DNA from: Ruegeria atlantica
GTDB lineage: Bacteria; Pseudomonadota; Alphaproteobacteria; Rhodobacterales; Rhodobacteraceae
DNA length: 64,000 nucleotides
Direction: 5' to 3'
Assembly: GCF_001458195.1 (NCBI RefSeq)
Contig: NZ_CYPU01000070.1
Location: 62,001-126,000, forward strand
Part shown: piece by piece, positions 7,892 through 16,098 of the stretch
Layout of the letters: each line of letters starts with the position of its first letter
Position numbering within the stretch: the first letter of the stretch is position 1
Program-made: the position numbers and the translations under genes
The notes under the pieces: model-generated
The model's database searches: none
Seen by the model: the letters and a program-made list of their open reading frames with translations, nothing else
What the model was told of the DNA's origin: nothing

Positions 7892-8404
7892 ATGGCAGCA
7901 GCGCAGTATCGCGCGGCCCTGCCGGTCATTCAGACCCGGCGGCTGGTTCTGCGTGCACCCACTCTGGATGACTTGCCTGTTTGGACCACAGTTTGCGGCG
8001 AGAGCTTTGGCAGTTCTGAACAGGAGGCTTGGACCGAGTTTTCCTACTATACCTCCGGCTGGCTTCTACATGGGCATGGCCTGTTCACGGTGACCCTGAA
8101 GAACGACGATCAGATCGCTGGTTTCGTTTTGCTAGGACTGGAATGGGATGACCGCGAACCCGAGCTTGGCTATATGTTCAGCGCCGAACACCGCAAGCAA
8201 GGCTACGCGACTGAGGCCTGCGCGGCCGTACGCGACTTCGGTTTCGACCTGCTCGGATCGGGCCAGTTCGTCAGTTATGTCTCGCGGTCGAACACGCGTT
8301 CGAATTCGTTGGCGCAACGCCTTGGCGCATCCCGGGACGCAGCGGCCGAGAGCGCCTTTGACGCAGATCAGCATGTCTGGCGCTATGGCGAGGTGCAGGC
8401 ATGA
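7892..8404 (+). CDS. GNAT N-acetyltransferase, first of three in tandem
   Basis: A 170-residue RimJ/RimL-type GNAT. It opens with IQTRRLVLRAPTLDDLPVW, the usual first strand of this subgroup. The acetyl-CoA motif A region is ELGYMFSAEHRKQGYATEACAA, with Q/R-x-x-G-x-A. The C-terminal ISRSNTRSNSLAQRLGA-like motif (SYVSRSNTRSNSLAQRLGA) is also typical. The ATG at 7892 is favoured because GGAAAGG precedes it; an in-frame GTG at 7847 overlaps the ffh stop. Acceptor unknown. It overlaps the next GNAT by 4 bp. Confidence 0.85.
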   Translation: MAAAQYRAALPVIQTRRLVLRAPTLDDLPVWTTVCGESFGSSEQEAWTEFSYYTSGWLLHGHGLFTVTLKNDDQIAGFVLLGLEWDDREPELGYMFSAEHRKQGYATEACAAVRDFGFDLLGSGQFVSYVSRSNTRSNSLAQRLGASRDAAAESAFDADQHVWRYGEVQA

Positions 8405-8946
8405 CACCGTCGATCCCCAGGTTGGAAACCGAACGCCTGATCATGCGGGCCCCTAGCGAAGCGGACTTGGAAGCCGAGGCCGAATTCTTTGCCAGCGATG
8501 CATCGAAATTCGTCGGCGGCCCCCTGCGCCCTGATGAAACATGGCGCGCCATTGCCATGCTGCTGGGTCATTGGGCCATGCGCGGCTACGGGTTCTGGGG
8601 CGTCGAGGAAAAGGACACAGGCTCCTATGTCGGCCACGTCGGCCTGTGGTGCCCGCACAGCTGGCCCGAACCTGAAATCGGCTGGACGTTGATGAATAAC
8701 GCAACTGGTAAAGGTTACGCGACCGAGGCCGCGCTGGCCGCGCGCGCGCATGCCTATGATGTGCTGGGTTGGGAAACGGCAATTTCGCTGATCAACCCGG
8801 AGAATCTGGGCAGCAAGGCCGTGGCCGAACGTCTGGGTGCCCAGTTCGATTACACTTTCGAACATCCGGCTTTTGGTACGATGCAAGTCTGGCGGCACCC
8901 TGCCCCGGCCGATCTGGTGAATGGCGGGATCGAGGCCTACGCATGA
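8401..8946 (+). CDS. GNAT N-acetyltransferase, second of three in tandem
   Basis: A 181-residue RimJ/RimL-type acetyltransferase, clearly related to its neighbours. It starts IPRLETERLIMRAPSEADLE, has the acetyl-CoA loop TGKGYATEAALAARAHAYD (about 101-119) and the ending AVAERLGAQFDYTFEHPAFG. Its ATG overlaps the preceding stop (ATGA), and the next gene overlaps its own stop, so all three are translationally coupled. The middle part, VGGPLRPDETWRAIAMLLGHWAMRGYGFW, aligns closely with the third copy, pointing to duplication. The substrate is not known. Confidence 0.87.
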   Translation: MTPSIPRLETERLIMRAPSEADLEAEAEFFASDASKFVGGPLRPDETWRAIAMLLGHWAMRGYGFWGVEEKDTGSYVGHVGLWCPHSWPEPEIGWTLMNNATGKGYATEAALAARAHAYDVLGWETAISLINPENLGSKAVAERLGAQFDYTFEHPAFGTMQVWRHPAPADLVNGGIEAYA

Positions 8947-9494
8947 CGTCGTACACCATCCCCACCGTTGAAACAAAAAAACTGATCCTGCGGGCACCAC
9001 AAGAAGGTGACCTGCCCGCGATGACAACCTTCTTCGCGTCGGACCGCAGCCGCATGGTCGGCGGCCCAAAAACGCCACTGGAAGCATGGCGGTCCCTTTT
9101 GGGCCGGTTCGGGCATTGGGCCATTATGGGTTACGGTGGTTGGCACATCGTCGAAAAGGCCAGCGGCGCCTTTGCAGGCTGGACCGGCATCATCAACGCG
9201 CCGGGCTGGGATGAGCCCGAATTGGGTTGGGTCATTTTCGGTGGTTTCGAAGGCAAAGGAATTGCGTTCGAGGCCGCGATGGCTGCGCGCGCCTATGCCG
9301 CCCAACACCAGGGGGTCAATAGCCCGATTTCGTACATCGCCCATGAAAACAACCGCTCGCGCGCATTGGCCAAACGTCTTGGCGCCACCTATGAACGCGA
9401 GGGCGAGGTTGTGGGTCAACGCTGTCAGGTTTGGCGGCACCCGAAGCTCGAATTCTCTGACACCGCTTTGACCACCGAAAGGACCGGCCAATGA
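8943..9494 (+). CDS. GNAT N-acetyltransferase, third of three in tandem
   Basis: A 183-residue paralogue of the preceding GNAT: both share the VGGP...W...LGHWA/FGHWA-MGYG segment and the R-LxLRAPxExDL opening (here TKKLILRAPQEGDLPAM). The acetyl-CoA site is FEGKGIAFEAAMAARAYA, where the Ala/Thr of the usual GKGYATEA is changed to GKGIAFEA. The ATG at 8943 overlaps the stop of copy two by 4 bp, and the last four bases overlap the chorismate mutase start. A longer upstream reading frame exists but is not conserved in style. The acceptor is unknown. Confidence 0.87.
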   Translation: MTSYTIPTVETKKLILRAPQEGDLPAMTTFFASDRSRMVGGPKTPLEAWRSLLGRFGHWAIMGYGGWHIVEKASGAFAGWTGIINAPGWDEPELGWVIFGGFEGKGIAFEAAMAARAYAAQHQGVNSPISYIAHENNRSRALAKRLGATYEREGEVVGQRCQVWRHPKLEFSDTALTTERTGQ

Positions 9495-9787
9495 ACAACC
9501 CTGTGACTCGGGCTGCGACGTTGCTGAAAGAGCATCGCGAAAGCATCGACCGGCTGGACGCGATCCTCGTCTACACTCTGGGCGAGCGGTTCAAGCACAC
9601 CCAGGCCGTTGGCAAGCTCAAGGCCGAACACGACCTTCCCCCGTCCGATCCATCGCGCGAGTCCGCGCAGATCGCACGGTTAGAAGACCTGGCGGACAAG
9701 GCCCATCTGGACCCAGATTTCGCCAAGGCTTTCCTGAACTTCATCATTCAGGAAGTCATCCGACACCACAAGAAACACCAGAACTAA
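9491..9787 (+). CDS. Chorismate mutase, AroQ class
   Basis: A 98-residue all-helical chorismate mutase, which turns chorismate into prephenate for Phe/Tyr synthesis in the cytoplasm. The first helix RESIDRLDAILVYTLGERF holds the conserved R and D of the family; the second has HTQAVGKLKAEHDLPPSDPSRE with the K and the R/E pair; the last helix is FAKAFLNFIIQEVIRHHKK. It is a monofunctional version, not fused to prephenate dehydratase. It overlaps the upstream GNAT gene by 4 bp and lies 42 bp before rpsP. Confidence 0.88.
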   Translation: MNNPVTRAATLLKEHRESIDRLDAILVYTLGERFKHTQAVGKLKAEHDLPPSDPSRESAQIARLEDLADKAHLDPDFAKAFLNFIIQEVIRHHKKHQN

Positions 9788-9829
9788 ACCGGTGAATCAC
9801 CGGATACGCCATTCAAAGGAGATACCACC

Positions 9830-10219
9830 ATGGCAATGAAAATTCGTCTCGCCCGCGGCGGCTCAAAAAAGCGTCCTTTCTATCGCATCGTAGCGGCTGA
9901 CAGCCGTATGCCCCGCGATGGCCGCTTCATCGAAAAGCTGGGCACATACAACCCGCTGCTGCCGAAAGACAGCGAAGAGCGCGTAAAAATGAACATGGAG
10001 CGCATTCAGTACTGGCTGGATCAGGGCGCACAACCCACCGACCGTATTGCACGCATGCTGGAAGCTGCCGGCACCCTTAACAAGGCCGAGCGCAACAACC
10101 CCAACAAGGGTACCCCGGGCAAGAAAGCTCAGGAACGCGCAGAAGAGAAAGCTGCAAAGGTTGCTGAAGCCGCCGAGGCAGCTGCTGCTCCGGCTGAAGA
10201 AGCAGCGGCAGAAGAGTAA
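9830..10219 (+). CDS. rpsP: 30S ribosomal protein S16
   Basis: S16 is a primary assembly protein of the 30S body. The core (residues 1-80) is standard: [24 protein letters not shown], then [19 protein letters not shown]. From about residue 95 there is a low-complexity Ala/Glu/Lys tail ([15 protein letters not shown] and further), which lengthens the protein to 129 residues; such tails are common in alphaproteobacterial S16. AAAGGAG precedes the ATG. bluB follows 12 bp later. Confidence 0.97.
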   Translation: MAMKIRLARGGSKKRPFYRIVAADSRMPRDGRFIEKLGTYNPLLPKDSEERVKMNMERIQYWLDQGAQPTDRIARMLEAAGTLNKAERNNPNKGTPGKKAQERAEEKAAKVAEAAEAAAAPAEEAAAEE

Positions 10220-10231
10220 GCAGGTCAGCGC

Positions 10232-10867
10232 GTGCAGGATCAGGATTTCACCGACGATTTTCGCACGCAGTTTGAACTGTTGATGCGGCTCCGGCGCGAT
10301 GTGCGCCGGTTTCGCACCGATCCCGTGGACGAGGCGGTGCTTACGCGCTGCCTCGACACATTTCGTCTGGCCCCTTCCGTGGGGCTTAGCGAACCCTGGC
10401 GCGTCATTCGCGTCGAAAGCGAAGCGGCGCGTGCCGCAGCGCTGCAAAATTTCCAACACGCCAATGAAAAGGCCCTTGCAGGCTATTCGGGCGACAAGGC
10501 GCTGAAATACAGCCGCCTAAAGCTGTCCGGCATGCAGGAAGCGCCTGTTCAGCTGGCTGTGTTCTCTGATGAGACGACCAACAAAGGTCTGGGGCTGGGC
10601 GCGGGCACGATGCCCGAGATGCGCCGCTATTCTGTCGTCGCCGCGATCACCTTGTTCTGGCTCGCCTTGCGGGCCGAGGGATTGGGTCTGGGCTGGGTCT
10701 CAATCCTTGATCCAGAACAGATGAAACGCGATCTGGCTGTGCCTGACGATTGGTCTCTGGTCGGCTACTATTGTGTGGGCTGGCCGGAAGAAATGTCTGA
10801 AAGACCCGAACTTGAGCGTGCCGGCTGGGAACAGCGCAGCGCCCGGTTGCATATCGAAACGCGGTAA
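10232..10867 (+). CDS. bluB: 5,6-dimethylbenzimidazole synthase BluB
   Basis: BluB is a nitroreductase-fold flavoenzyme that breaks down FMN with oxygen to give 5,6-dimethylbenzimidazole, the lower ligand of vitamin B12. The 211-residue protein has the diagnostic RRDVRRFRTDPV (residues 23-34), LAPSVGLSEPWRVIRV, MRRYSVVAAITLFWLALRAEGLG and GWVSILDP. The start is a GTG 12 bp after rpsP. No cobalamin riboswitch or other cob gene is adjacent; it is embedded in the ribosomal-protein operon, which suggests constitutive expression. Confidence 0.92.
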   Translation: MQDQDFTDDFRTQFELLMRLRRDVRRFRTDPVDEAVLTRCLDTFRLAPSVGLSEPWRVIRVESEAARAAALQNFQHANEKALAGYSGDKALKYSRLKLSGMQEAPVQLAVFSDETTNKGLGLGAGTMPEMRRYSVVAAITLFWLALRAEGLGLGWVSILDPEQMKRDLAVPDDWSLVGYYCVGWPEEMSERPELERAGWEQRSARLHIETR

Positions 10868-10873
10868 TGCCAG

Positions 10874-11023
10874 ATGTTCGGACTGATACGGCTTCCCATC
10901 CTGTTACTGATCGCTTTTATTGTGGGCGTGTTCTTTGAGCGCAATAACCAACGCGAGGCATGTGCCCCGCTTGGAGACTGGCAGGACGGATTATGTGTAA
11001 CGACGGAAGAGCCAAATGACTGA
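10874..11023 (+). CDS. 49-residue single-pass membrane protein upstream of rimM
   Basis: A short open frame fills the gap between bluB (stop at 10867) and rimM and overlaps the rimM start by 8 bp. It encodes a membrane segment, [17 protein letters not shown], then a small hydrophilic tail with two Cys framing a Trp ([12 protein letters not shown]), possibly a disulfide on the periplasmic side. The compact gene spacing and the protein-like composition support it. The function is unknown, and no strong Shine-Dalgarno is visible. Confidence 0.6.
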   Translation: MFGLIRLPILLLIAFIVGVFFERNNQREACAPLGDWQDGLCVTTEEPND

Positions 11024-11519
11024 TCTGATCTGCGTGGGCAGCGTTGCGGGGTCTTACGGCGTGCGCGGCGAAGTGCGGCTAAAAAGTTTTTGCGCCATCC
11101 CTGAGGATATCGAGACCTATTCGCCCTTAACTGACGAAGACGGCAAGGAACGCTATCCGCTGGTGCTGACCCGCCCAATCAAAAACGGCTTTGCGGCGCG
11201 TTTGGGTGGGATCGAGACCAAAGAACAGGCAGACGCCATCAACGGCCTCCGCCTGTTCGCGCGGCGTGATCAGCTGCCGTCCTTGCCTGATGACGAATTC
11301 TATCACACCGACCTGATCGAGCTTGAGGTCTACGACACCGGCGGAACGCTGCTGGGTCGTGTGAAGTCGGTACAAAACCACGGCGCCGCAGATCTGCTGG
11401 AACTGCACGGGCCGGGGTTGAAAGGCACCGTTTTTCTGCCCTTCACGCTTGAGGTTGTTCCAACTGTGGATCTGGACAAAGGCCGCATCATCGCAGACCC
11501 GCCCGAGGGGCTGATCTGA
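11016..11519 (+). CDS. rimM: Ribosome maturation factor RimM
   Basis: RimM binds S19 and helps the 30S head mature. The 167 residues show the N-terminal RimM barrel ([21 protein letters not shown], residues 4-24), and a C-terminal PRC-barrel with [27 protein letters not shown] and the conserved ending [29 protein letters not shown] sequence (here [20 protein letters not shown]). It sits in the classic rpsP-rimM-trmD order, but with extra genes between, and its stop overlaps the next start (TGATG). Confidence 0.96.
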   Translation: MTDLICVGSVAGSYGVRGEVRLKSFCAIPEDIETYSPLTDEDGKERYPLVLTRPIKNGFAARLGGIETKEQADAINGLRLFARRDQLPSLPDDEFYHTDLIELEVYDTGGTLLGRVKSVQNHGAADLLELHGPGLKGTVFLPFTLEVVPTVDLDKGRIIADPPEGLI

Positions 11520-12334
11520 TGCGACGCGTTCTGCTGCATCTGGGGCTACACAAGACCGGAACCACTGCAGCACAATCGTTTCTGTATGAAAACCGCGAAT
11601 TGATCTGGCCACATTTTGCGCTGTTGCTGCCTTACAAGACGCGCAAATTGGGGCTGTCAGGTGCCGCGACCCGCCATTCCATCTATGGAACCGTGGGAAC
11701 GCTGTCCGAATTCAGCTCGCAGACCCGAGAGTATCTGGCCACGCGAAACTTCGGCACGAAACGCGGCCTGATCGTCAGCGAAGAGAATTTCAGCGGCCTG
11801 CGTCCCAGCCGCAATATCGAACAGGGATATGCCGCCGCACCGGATCTGGCCGCTTGTCTGGTGGATGCCATCCGCGATCGGTTCGAGGATCAGGAGGTCG
11901 ATATCACGATCTACCTGTCCCTGCGACAGCGCGGGGCGTGGTTGCGCAGCCTTTGGGCACACGATCTTCAGAGAACCCGCGAGGTCCAGGAATTCGACAT
12001 CTTCCGCGCGAACATGGATCACCTGCCCCCGCTCGAGGAAACCGTCTCGGACATTCGCAAAAAACTGCCGTCGGTCACTGTGACCGAAGAGTGCCTGGAA
12101 GAGACGCATTTGCGACGCTTTGGTCCCGGTACGCCTTTTGCCGAATTCCTGAACTTGCCTAGGGAAAAAGCGCAGCTTTTGGTGCCGCCCACAAAATCTA
12201 ACAGCAGGCTACCGGAAAGCGTGTTGGCGGAATTGCTGACGCTGAACCGATCCCATCTGGACGAAGCGGAGTTGACCCGGCAAAAAGCGCTGGTAGTAGA
12301 GCGGGCAAAGAACGCGATGGTCGGCACAATATGA
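11519..12334 (+). CDS. Sulfotransferase-like P-loop protein of unknown role
   Basis: A 271-residue cytoplasmic protein. The N-terminus VLLHLGLHKTGTTAAQSFL (residues 4-22) matches the 5'-phosphosulfate-binding loop of sulfotransferases, where K-T-G-T-T holds the PAPS phosphate. A later strand ITIYLSLRQRGAWLRSLW resembles the 3'-phosphate-binding element (R-x-P/Q-x-x-x-x-S). Proteins of this kind in marine alphaproteobacteria modify glycans or lipids, but the acceptor is unknown. It overlaps both rimM (1 bp) and trmD (4 bp), so it is part of the translation operon. Confidence 0.65.
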   Translation: MRRVLLHLGLHKTGTTAAQSFLYENRELIWPHFALLLPYKTRKLGLSGAATRHSIYGTVGTLSEFSSQTREYLATRNFGTKRGLIVSEENFSGLRPSRNIEQGYAAAPDLAACLVDAIRDRFEDQEVDITIYLSLRQRGAWLRSLWAHDLQRTREVQEFDIFRANMDHLPPLEETVSDIRKKLPSVTVTEECLEETHLRRFGPGTPFAEFLNLPREKAQLLVPPTKSNSRLPESVLAELLTLNRSHLDEAELTRQKALVVERAKNAMVGTI

Positions 12335-13140
12335 CAGACAAGCCAAGCAAATCTCATGGGCGCAAGGCAATCCGACCCACGCTGAAGCCGCGTGAATTGA
12401 TGACTCCGACACCTGATCTGCACGGGGTCTGGAAGGCAAAAATCATCACCCTGTTCCCTTCCGCCTTTCCCGGCGTTCTCGGCGAAAGCTTGACGGGCAA
12501 AGCCTTGCAAGAAGGGTTGTGGCAATTAGAGACCGTGGATCTGCGCCAGTTCGGCGTTGGCAAGCATCGCAATGTCGATGACACGCCGGCTGGCGGCGGG
12601 GCGGGTATGGTGTTGCGCGCAGACGTGCTGGGTGAGGCAATCGAACACACAATGGCTGGCGTGCAGGGCAACTGGCCATTGATCTACCTCAGCCCGCGCG
12701 GTCGCCGCATGGATCAACGTATGATGCAAAACCTCGCACGCTGCGACGGCATGACCTTGCTCTGCGGTCGGTTCGAAGGCGTCGATGAACGCGTGTTGGA
12801 ACATTACGGCGTTCAGGAAGTCAGCCTTGGGGATTTCGTGATGACCGGAGGTGAGATTGCGGCCCAGGCGCTGATTGACTCAACTGTGCGGTTGATTCCC
12901 GGCGTATTGGGCAACCAGGCCTCAGCCGAAGACGAAAGCTTTTCCTCGGGTCTTTTAGAGCACCCGCAATACACCCGACCCGCAGATTGGAAAGGCCGCC
13001 CGATCCCCGACATTCTGATGTCTGGTCATCACGGGCGCATTGCCGAATGGCGGCACCAGATGTCTGTAGAGATCACCCGCAAGCGACGCCCTGATCTGTG
13101 GGAACGCTATGAGGAATCCGGGGACGACACACAGGATTGA
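12331..13140 (+). CDS. trmD: tRNA (guanine37-N1)-methyltransferase TrmD
   Basis: TrmD methylates G37 of tRNAs using S-adenosylmethionine and prevents +1 frameshifts. It is a trefoil-knot SPOUT enzyme acting as a dimer. The 269 residues include AKIITLFPSAFPGVLGESL at about 36, DDTPAGGGAGMVLRADVL, the knot LLCGRFEGVDERVLEHYG and the SAM loop SLGDFVMTGGEIAAQALID. A 23-residue Lys/Pro-rich N-terminal extension precedes the usual start; an ATG at 12400 would remove it. The 4-bp overlap with the upstream gene supports the longer form. Confidence 0.96.
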   Translation: MTDKPSKSHGRKAIRPTLKPRELMTPTPDLHGVWKAKIITLFPSAFPGVLGESLTGKALQEGLWQLETVDLRQFGVGKHRNVDDTPAGGGAGMVLRADVLGEAIEHTMAGVQGNWPLIYLSPRGRRMDQRMMQNLARCDGMTLLCGRFEGVDERVLEHYGVQEVSLGDFVMTGGEIAAQALIDSTVRLIPGVLGNQASAEDESFSSGLLEHPQYTRPADWKGRPIPDILMSGHHGRIAEWRHQMSVEITRKRRPDLWERYEESGDDTQD

Positions 13141-13274
13141 TACCCCGAGTGTGGCTTGTTTGCAGCACGTTCCTGTATTTAGCGAACACCACTTGAAGCT
13201 GATGTTATGAAAAAATACTCATCTTTAAGATATTGAAAAATGCGATTTCAATTCAACGCATAACAGGCTGCTAA

Positions 13275-13700
13275 ATGAAAAAAATCATATGCTTAGCTGT
13301 GCTTGCCCTTTCAGCTTGCACAACCAAACCTCTTGAGATGGCAGTGCCCACTCAGGCGGGCCATAACCTGCACTCCGCAAAGGTCGCCGTGCAATCATGC
13401 GCCGCCGAGGAAGATATTGGGGGCAACAGCGCGGTGATTGGTGGATACGCCACGAATATCCTATTGTGGGGCGTGATCCTGGGCCCCATCGTCACGGCGC
13501 CCTTCGACGATAAGCTTCGCTCACAGGGTGAAATTGACCAGGTGCACCGCTGCATGACCGAACTTGGCTTCGAGCGACGCGAACTGACTGATGGAGAGCG
13601 GTTCTGGCTGCATCACACATCTGGCGAAGAACGGGTACGCCGTCTGGATCACCTTGTGGCCGGAGGAACCATTGAAACTTATGGGGCACCAATCGGCTAA
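13275..13700 (+). CDS. Putative outer/periplasmic lipoprotein
   Basis: A 141-residue exported protein with signal MKKIICLAVLALSAC; LSAC is a lipobox, so the mature protein is probably lipid-anchored. It has a hydrophobic Gly-rich middle (GGYATNILLWGVILGPIVTAPF) and Cys in VQSCAAEE and HRCMTELG. No family is recognised. It lies 134 bp after trmD and converges with the GH25 gene, overlapping it by 4 bp at the stops. It is one of two genes separating trmD from rplS. Confidence 0.7.
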   Translation: MKKIICLAVLALSACTTKPLEMAVPTQAGHNLHSAKVAVQSCAAEEDIGGNSAVIGGYATNILLWGVILGPIVTAPFDDKLRSQGEIDQVHRCMTELGFERRELTDGERFWLHHTSGEERVRRLDHLVAGGTIETYGAPIG

Positions 13701-14500
13701 GCGCCCCCCGCCTTCCATCTGGCCCATATCTCAGGCGGGCCGTTGAATGTGTTGATGTCCACTTTCCCCTGAACGCCAGGAACCAAACCCGTGCCCGTAT
13801 ACTGCCAAAACCGCCACGCGGCCTTGGGGTAAACGTTGCGCGGGTGCCCGGCGACCGACCGCAGCCAGAATTCCGTCTTGGGCAGGCGGGCGATATCGGT
13901 GTCACCGTAGAAATCCACGGTCGTATAGACGATCGGGCGGCGGCCATAGTGGCGTTCCAGGATATCAAGGAACCGCTTCGCCTCGGACCGGACGGTGGCG
14001 CCATCGGGTCTGATGGTGCAGGTCTTGGAATGTGGCGTCCATTCCATATCCAGCACATGCGGCAGGTCGGCACCTCGGGGCACGTTCTCGATGAACCATT
14101 TTGCCTGCTCATGCGCCGGTCGGCAAAAATAGTAATAGTGATACGCCCCCCATGGAACACCCGCGGCTTGCGCGCCGCGCCGGTGATCATCAAACAAAGG
14201 ATCGGCCACGTCGCCCCCCTCGGTCGCCTTGATGAATACGAAACTGACACCGGAGGACTTGGCCCTGCGCCAGTCAATCGGACCCTGCCATCGCGAAACA
14301 TCGAGCCCGTGAACCGGATAGTGCCCCGGATGCCGGCCTTCCCACTCATGCGGCTTGGCATCCCCAAAGCTTGGAAAAATGACCGAGGGCGACGTGGTGC
14401 TCAGGAATGCCTTAGCTTCGACCTGTTGGGGCGGAGGGCTGCTGCGACCGCAGGACAGGGTCGCGAAGGCCAAAACAGCCAGCATCAATGCTGTGCGCAT
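13697..14500 (-). CDS. GH25-family lysozyme (muramidase), lipoprotein
   Basis: A 267-residue secreted peptidoglycan hydrolase of glycoside hydrolase family 25. The signal ends in a lipobox-like LSCG. The GH25 barrel starts at HGLDVSRWQGPIDWRRAKSSG, with the catalytic-site Asp; FIKATEGGD, AYHYYYFCRP and HVLDMEW (catalytic Asp/Glu pair) follow, then FWQYTGTG and DINTFNG at the end. It should cleave N-acetylmuramyl bonds in the periplasm and may act in wall turnover. It is inserted, on the opposite strand, between trmD and rplS. Confidence 0.88.
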   Translation of the reverse strand: MRTALMLAVLAFATLSCGRSSPPPQQVEAKAFLSTTSPSVIFPSFGDAKPHEWEGRHPGHYPVHGLDVSRWQGPIDWRRAKSSGVSFVFIKATEGGDVADPLFDDHRRGAQAAGVPWGAYHYYYFCRPAHEQAKWFIENVPRGADLPHVLDMEWTPHSKTCTIRPDGATVRSEAKRFLDILERHYGRRPIVYTTVDFYGDTDIARLPKTEFWLRSVAGHPRNVYPKAAWRFWQYTGTGLVPGVQGKVDINTFNGPPEIWARWKAGGA

Positions 14501-14878
14501 GGTATGTTCCTGTTCTAAATTTCTGCTCTTATAATTCCCTCTAGAATGCCTGATCTGCCTGACAAGGCAACGGTGTTGTTGGCCGGTGGCGAAATCTTAC
14601 CATTTGGCCCTGACCATTCTTGCGATTCAGGCTTGATCCCTGCCCATAAAGTCCGTAAAGCAGCGCAATCCGGTGCCGCGACATGCGACTCCGGTGTTTT
14701 GGTTTGCATCATGGCGTGACGCCCGGCTTTCTTCGGCCACGGCGCGGCAGGGCGGACCGGACCAAAGGAATATTCGATCTGACCTCTGGCGGGCTGTACG
14801 CAGGACCCGGTGAAGACCAAGAGCTCTCAGGCCGTGCTCAACTTCGTGGACCAACCACGAGCAGATAGGAGAAATGCG
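14501..14878. other. Non-coding stretch between the lysozyme gene and rplS
   Basis: No convincing gene on either strand. It should hold the lysozyme promoter (leftward) and a promoter plus leader for rplS-rpmE, which are separated from trmD by two genes here. An AGGAGA ribosome-binding site precedes the rplS ATG. I saw no clear leader hairpin or riboswitch. Confidence 0.5.
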
Positions 14879-15262
14879 ATGGACCTGATCGCACAGCTTG
14901 AGGCGGAACAGATTGCCGCCCTGGGGAAAGACATCCCCGATTTCAAAGCCGGAGACACCATCCGTGTCGGCTTTAAAGTGACCGAAGGGTCGCGCACCCG
15001 TGTACAGAACTACGAAGGCGTCTGCATCGCCCGCAAAGGCGGCAACACCATCGCCGGTGCGTTCACCGTTCGCAAAATTTCGTTTGGCGAAGGTGTGGAG
15101 CGTGTGTTCCCGCTGTATTCGACCAACATCGACAGCATCACCGTTGTCCGCCGTGGCCGCGTCCGTCGCGCCAAACTGTACTATCTGCGCTCGCGCCGTG
15201 GTAAATCCGCGCGTATCGCAGAAGTCACCAACTACAAGCCCAAGGCTGGCGCCGAAGCGTAA
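14879..15262 (+). CDS. rplS: 50S ribosomal protein L19
   Basis: L19 sits at the 30S-50S interface. The 127 residues are standard: [64 protein letters not shown] and [18 protein letters not shown]. The ATG at 14879 has an AGGAGA site; an in-frame GTG at 14810 would add 23 residues unlike other L19 proteins and is rejected. rpmE follows 11 bp later. Confidence 0.97.
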   Translation: MDLIAQLEAEQIAALGKDIPDFKAGDTIRVGFKVTEGSRTRVQNYEGVCIARKGGNTIAGAFTVRKISFGEGVERVFPLYSTNIDSITVVRRGRVRRAKLYYLRSRRGKSARIAEVTNYKPKAGAEA

Positions 15263-15273
15263 GGAACGGAAAG

Positions 15274-15495
15274 ATGAAAAAAGACATCCATCCCGATTAT
15301 CACGTCATCGACGTCAAAATGACCGATGGCACCGTAGTTCAGATGAAATCCACCTGGGGCGCCGAAGGCGATCAGCTGGCTCTGGAAATCGACCCCTCTG
15401 TGCACCCTGCATGGACCGGTGGTTCGTCGCGCCTGTTGGACGCCGGCGGCCGTGTGTCGAAGTTCAAGAAGAAATACGAAGGTCTGGGCTTCTAA
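15274..15495 (+). CDS. rpmE: 50S ribosomal protein L31
   Basis: A 73-residue L31 with [20 protein letters not shown] at the start and the HPAWTGG...[12 protein letters not shown] ending. The zinc-binding CxxC of the primary L31 type is absent: there are no cysteines, so this is a zinc-independent form. It is co-transcribed with rplS and is followed by a strong terminator. Confidence 0.95.
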   Translation: MKKDIHPDYHVIDVKMTDGTVVQMKSTWGAEGDQLALEIDPSVHPAWTGGSSRLLDAGGRVSKFKKKYEGLGF

Positions 15496-15516
15496 GCCAG
15501 ACCCGTTTGAGATGCG

Positions 15517-15545
15517 AAAGGCCGCCCACCGGGGCGGCCTTTTTT
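15517..15545 (+). terminator. Intrinsic terminator after rpmE
   Basis: Perfect 11-bp stem AAAGGCCGCCC / GGGCGGCCTTT with a 4-base loop, followed directly by more Ts. It lies 22 bp after the rpmE stop and closes the ffh-to-rpmE block. Confidence 0.9.
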
Positions 15546-15574
15546 GTGGGTAGAACGTTGCCAGAAATAAGTGG

Positions 15575-16039
15575 CTAAGCCAGCCGCATGATCAATTCGA
15601 CCTCACCATCGACAAGCCGGCCAGTCGGCGCAAACCCGAACGATTGATAAAGCGGCAGCGCACTGCCGGGTTCGTCGACGACGCTGATCACCAGGTTAGA
15701 GCGACCCTTTTTCAAAGCCACGGATTTTGCAAAATCCAATGCGGCCATTCCATAGCCCCGGCCCTGACGAGATTCATCGACCATCAGCCGCCAGATATAG
15801 ACGCCATCCGGGTCATCCTCGTCATCCAATTCTGCATCGGGATGTGCCATGTCGACAATGGCAAGCAATCCCACCGCATCGCCGCCATCCCAAATGCCAT
15901 AGATTTCTGACCCCGGTTCGAAAATCGACTGCGCCATCGTCATTAGATTTGTCGCGACAAACCCTGCCTGATTTTCGCGCACAGACAAAGCCGCCAAAGG
16001 GCCCAGGGTTTTTTGAGAGAGTAGCGCAAACTCAACCAT
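15575..16039 (-). CDS. GNAT-family N-acetyltransferase
   Basis: A 154-residue acetyltransferase. The acetyl-CoA motif is RLMVDESRQGRGYGMAALDF (about residues 85-104), with the canonical Q-G-R-G-Y-G. The preceding acidic insert AELDDEDDPDGVYIW and the ending SALPLYQSFGFAPTGR are typical of spermidine/diamine-like or general GNATs. It is unrelated in sequence to the three tandem GNATs at 7.9-9.5 kb. The acceptor is unknown. It faces the rpmE terminator. Confidence 0.83.
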   Translation of the reverse strand: MVEFALLSQKTLGPLAALSVRENQAGFVATNLMTMAQSIFEPGSEIYGIWDGGDAVGLLAIVDMAHPDAELDDEDDPDGVYIWRLMVDESRQGRGYGMAALDFAKSVALKKGRSNLVISVVDEPGSALPLYQSFGFAPTGRLVDGEVELIMRLA

Positions 16040-16098
16040 GGAGGCCTACTATCACAGCCGGATTTCCAGTAGAAGAATTCCGATTAGTGGTAGCGAAC

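Noticed and set aside
14515..14820. 101-codon minus-strand frame between the lysozyme gene and rplS
   Set aside because: Odd composition and no family; it covers the probable rplS promoter and leader.
14810..14878. GTG-initiated N-terminal extension of L19
   Set aside because: The extra 23 residues are unlike L19 proteins, and a good AGGAGA site lies before the internal ATG.
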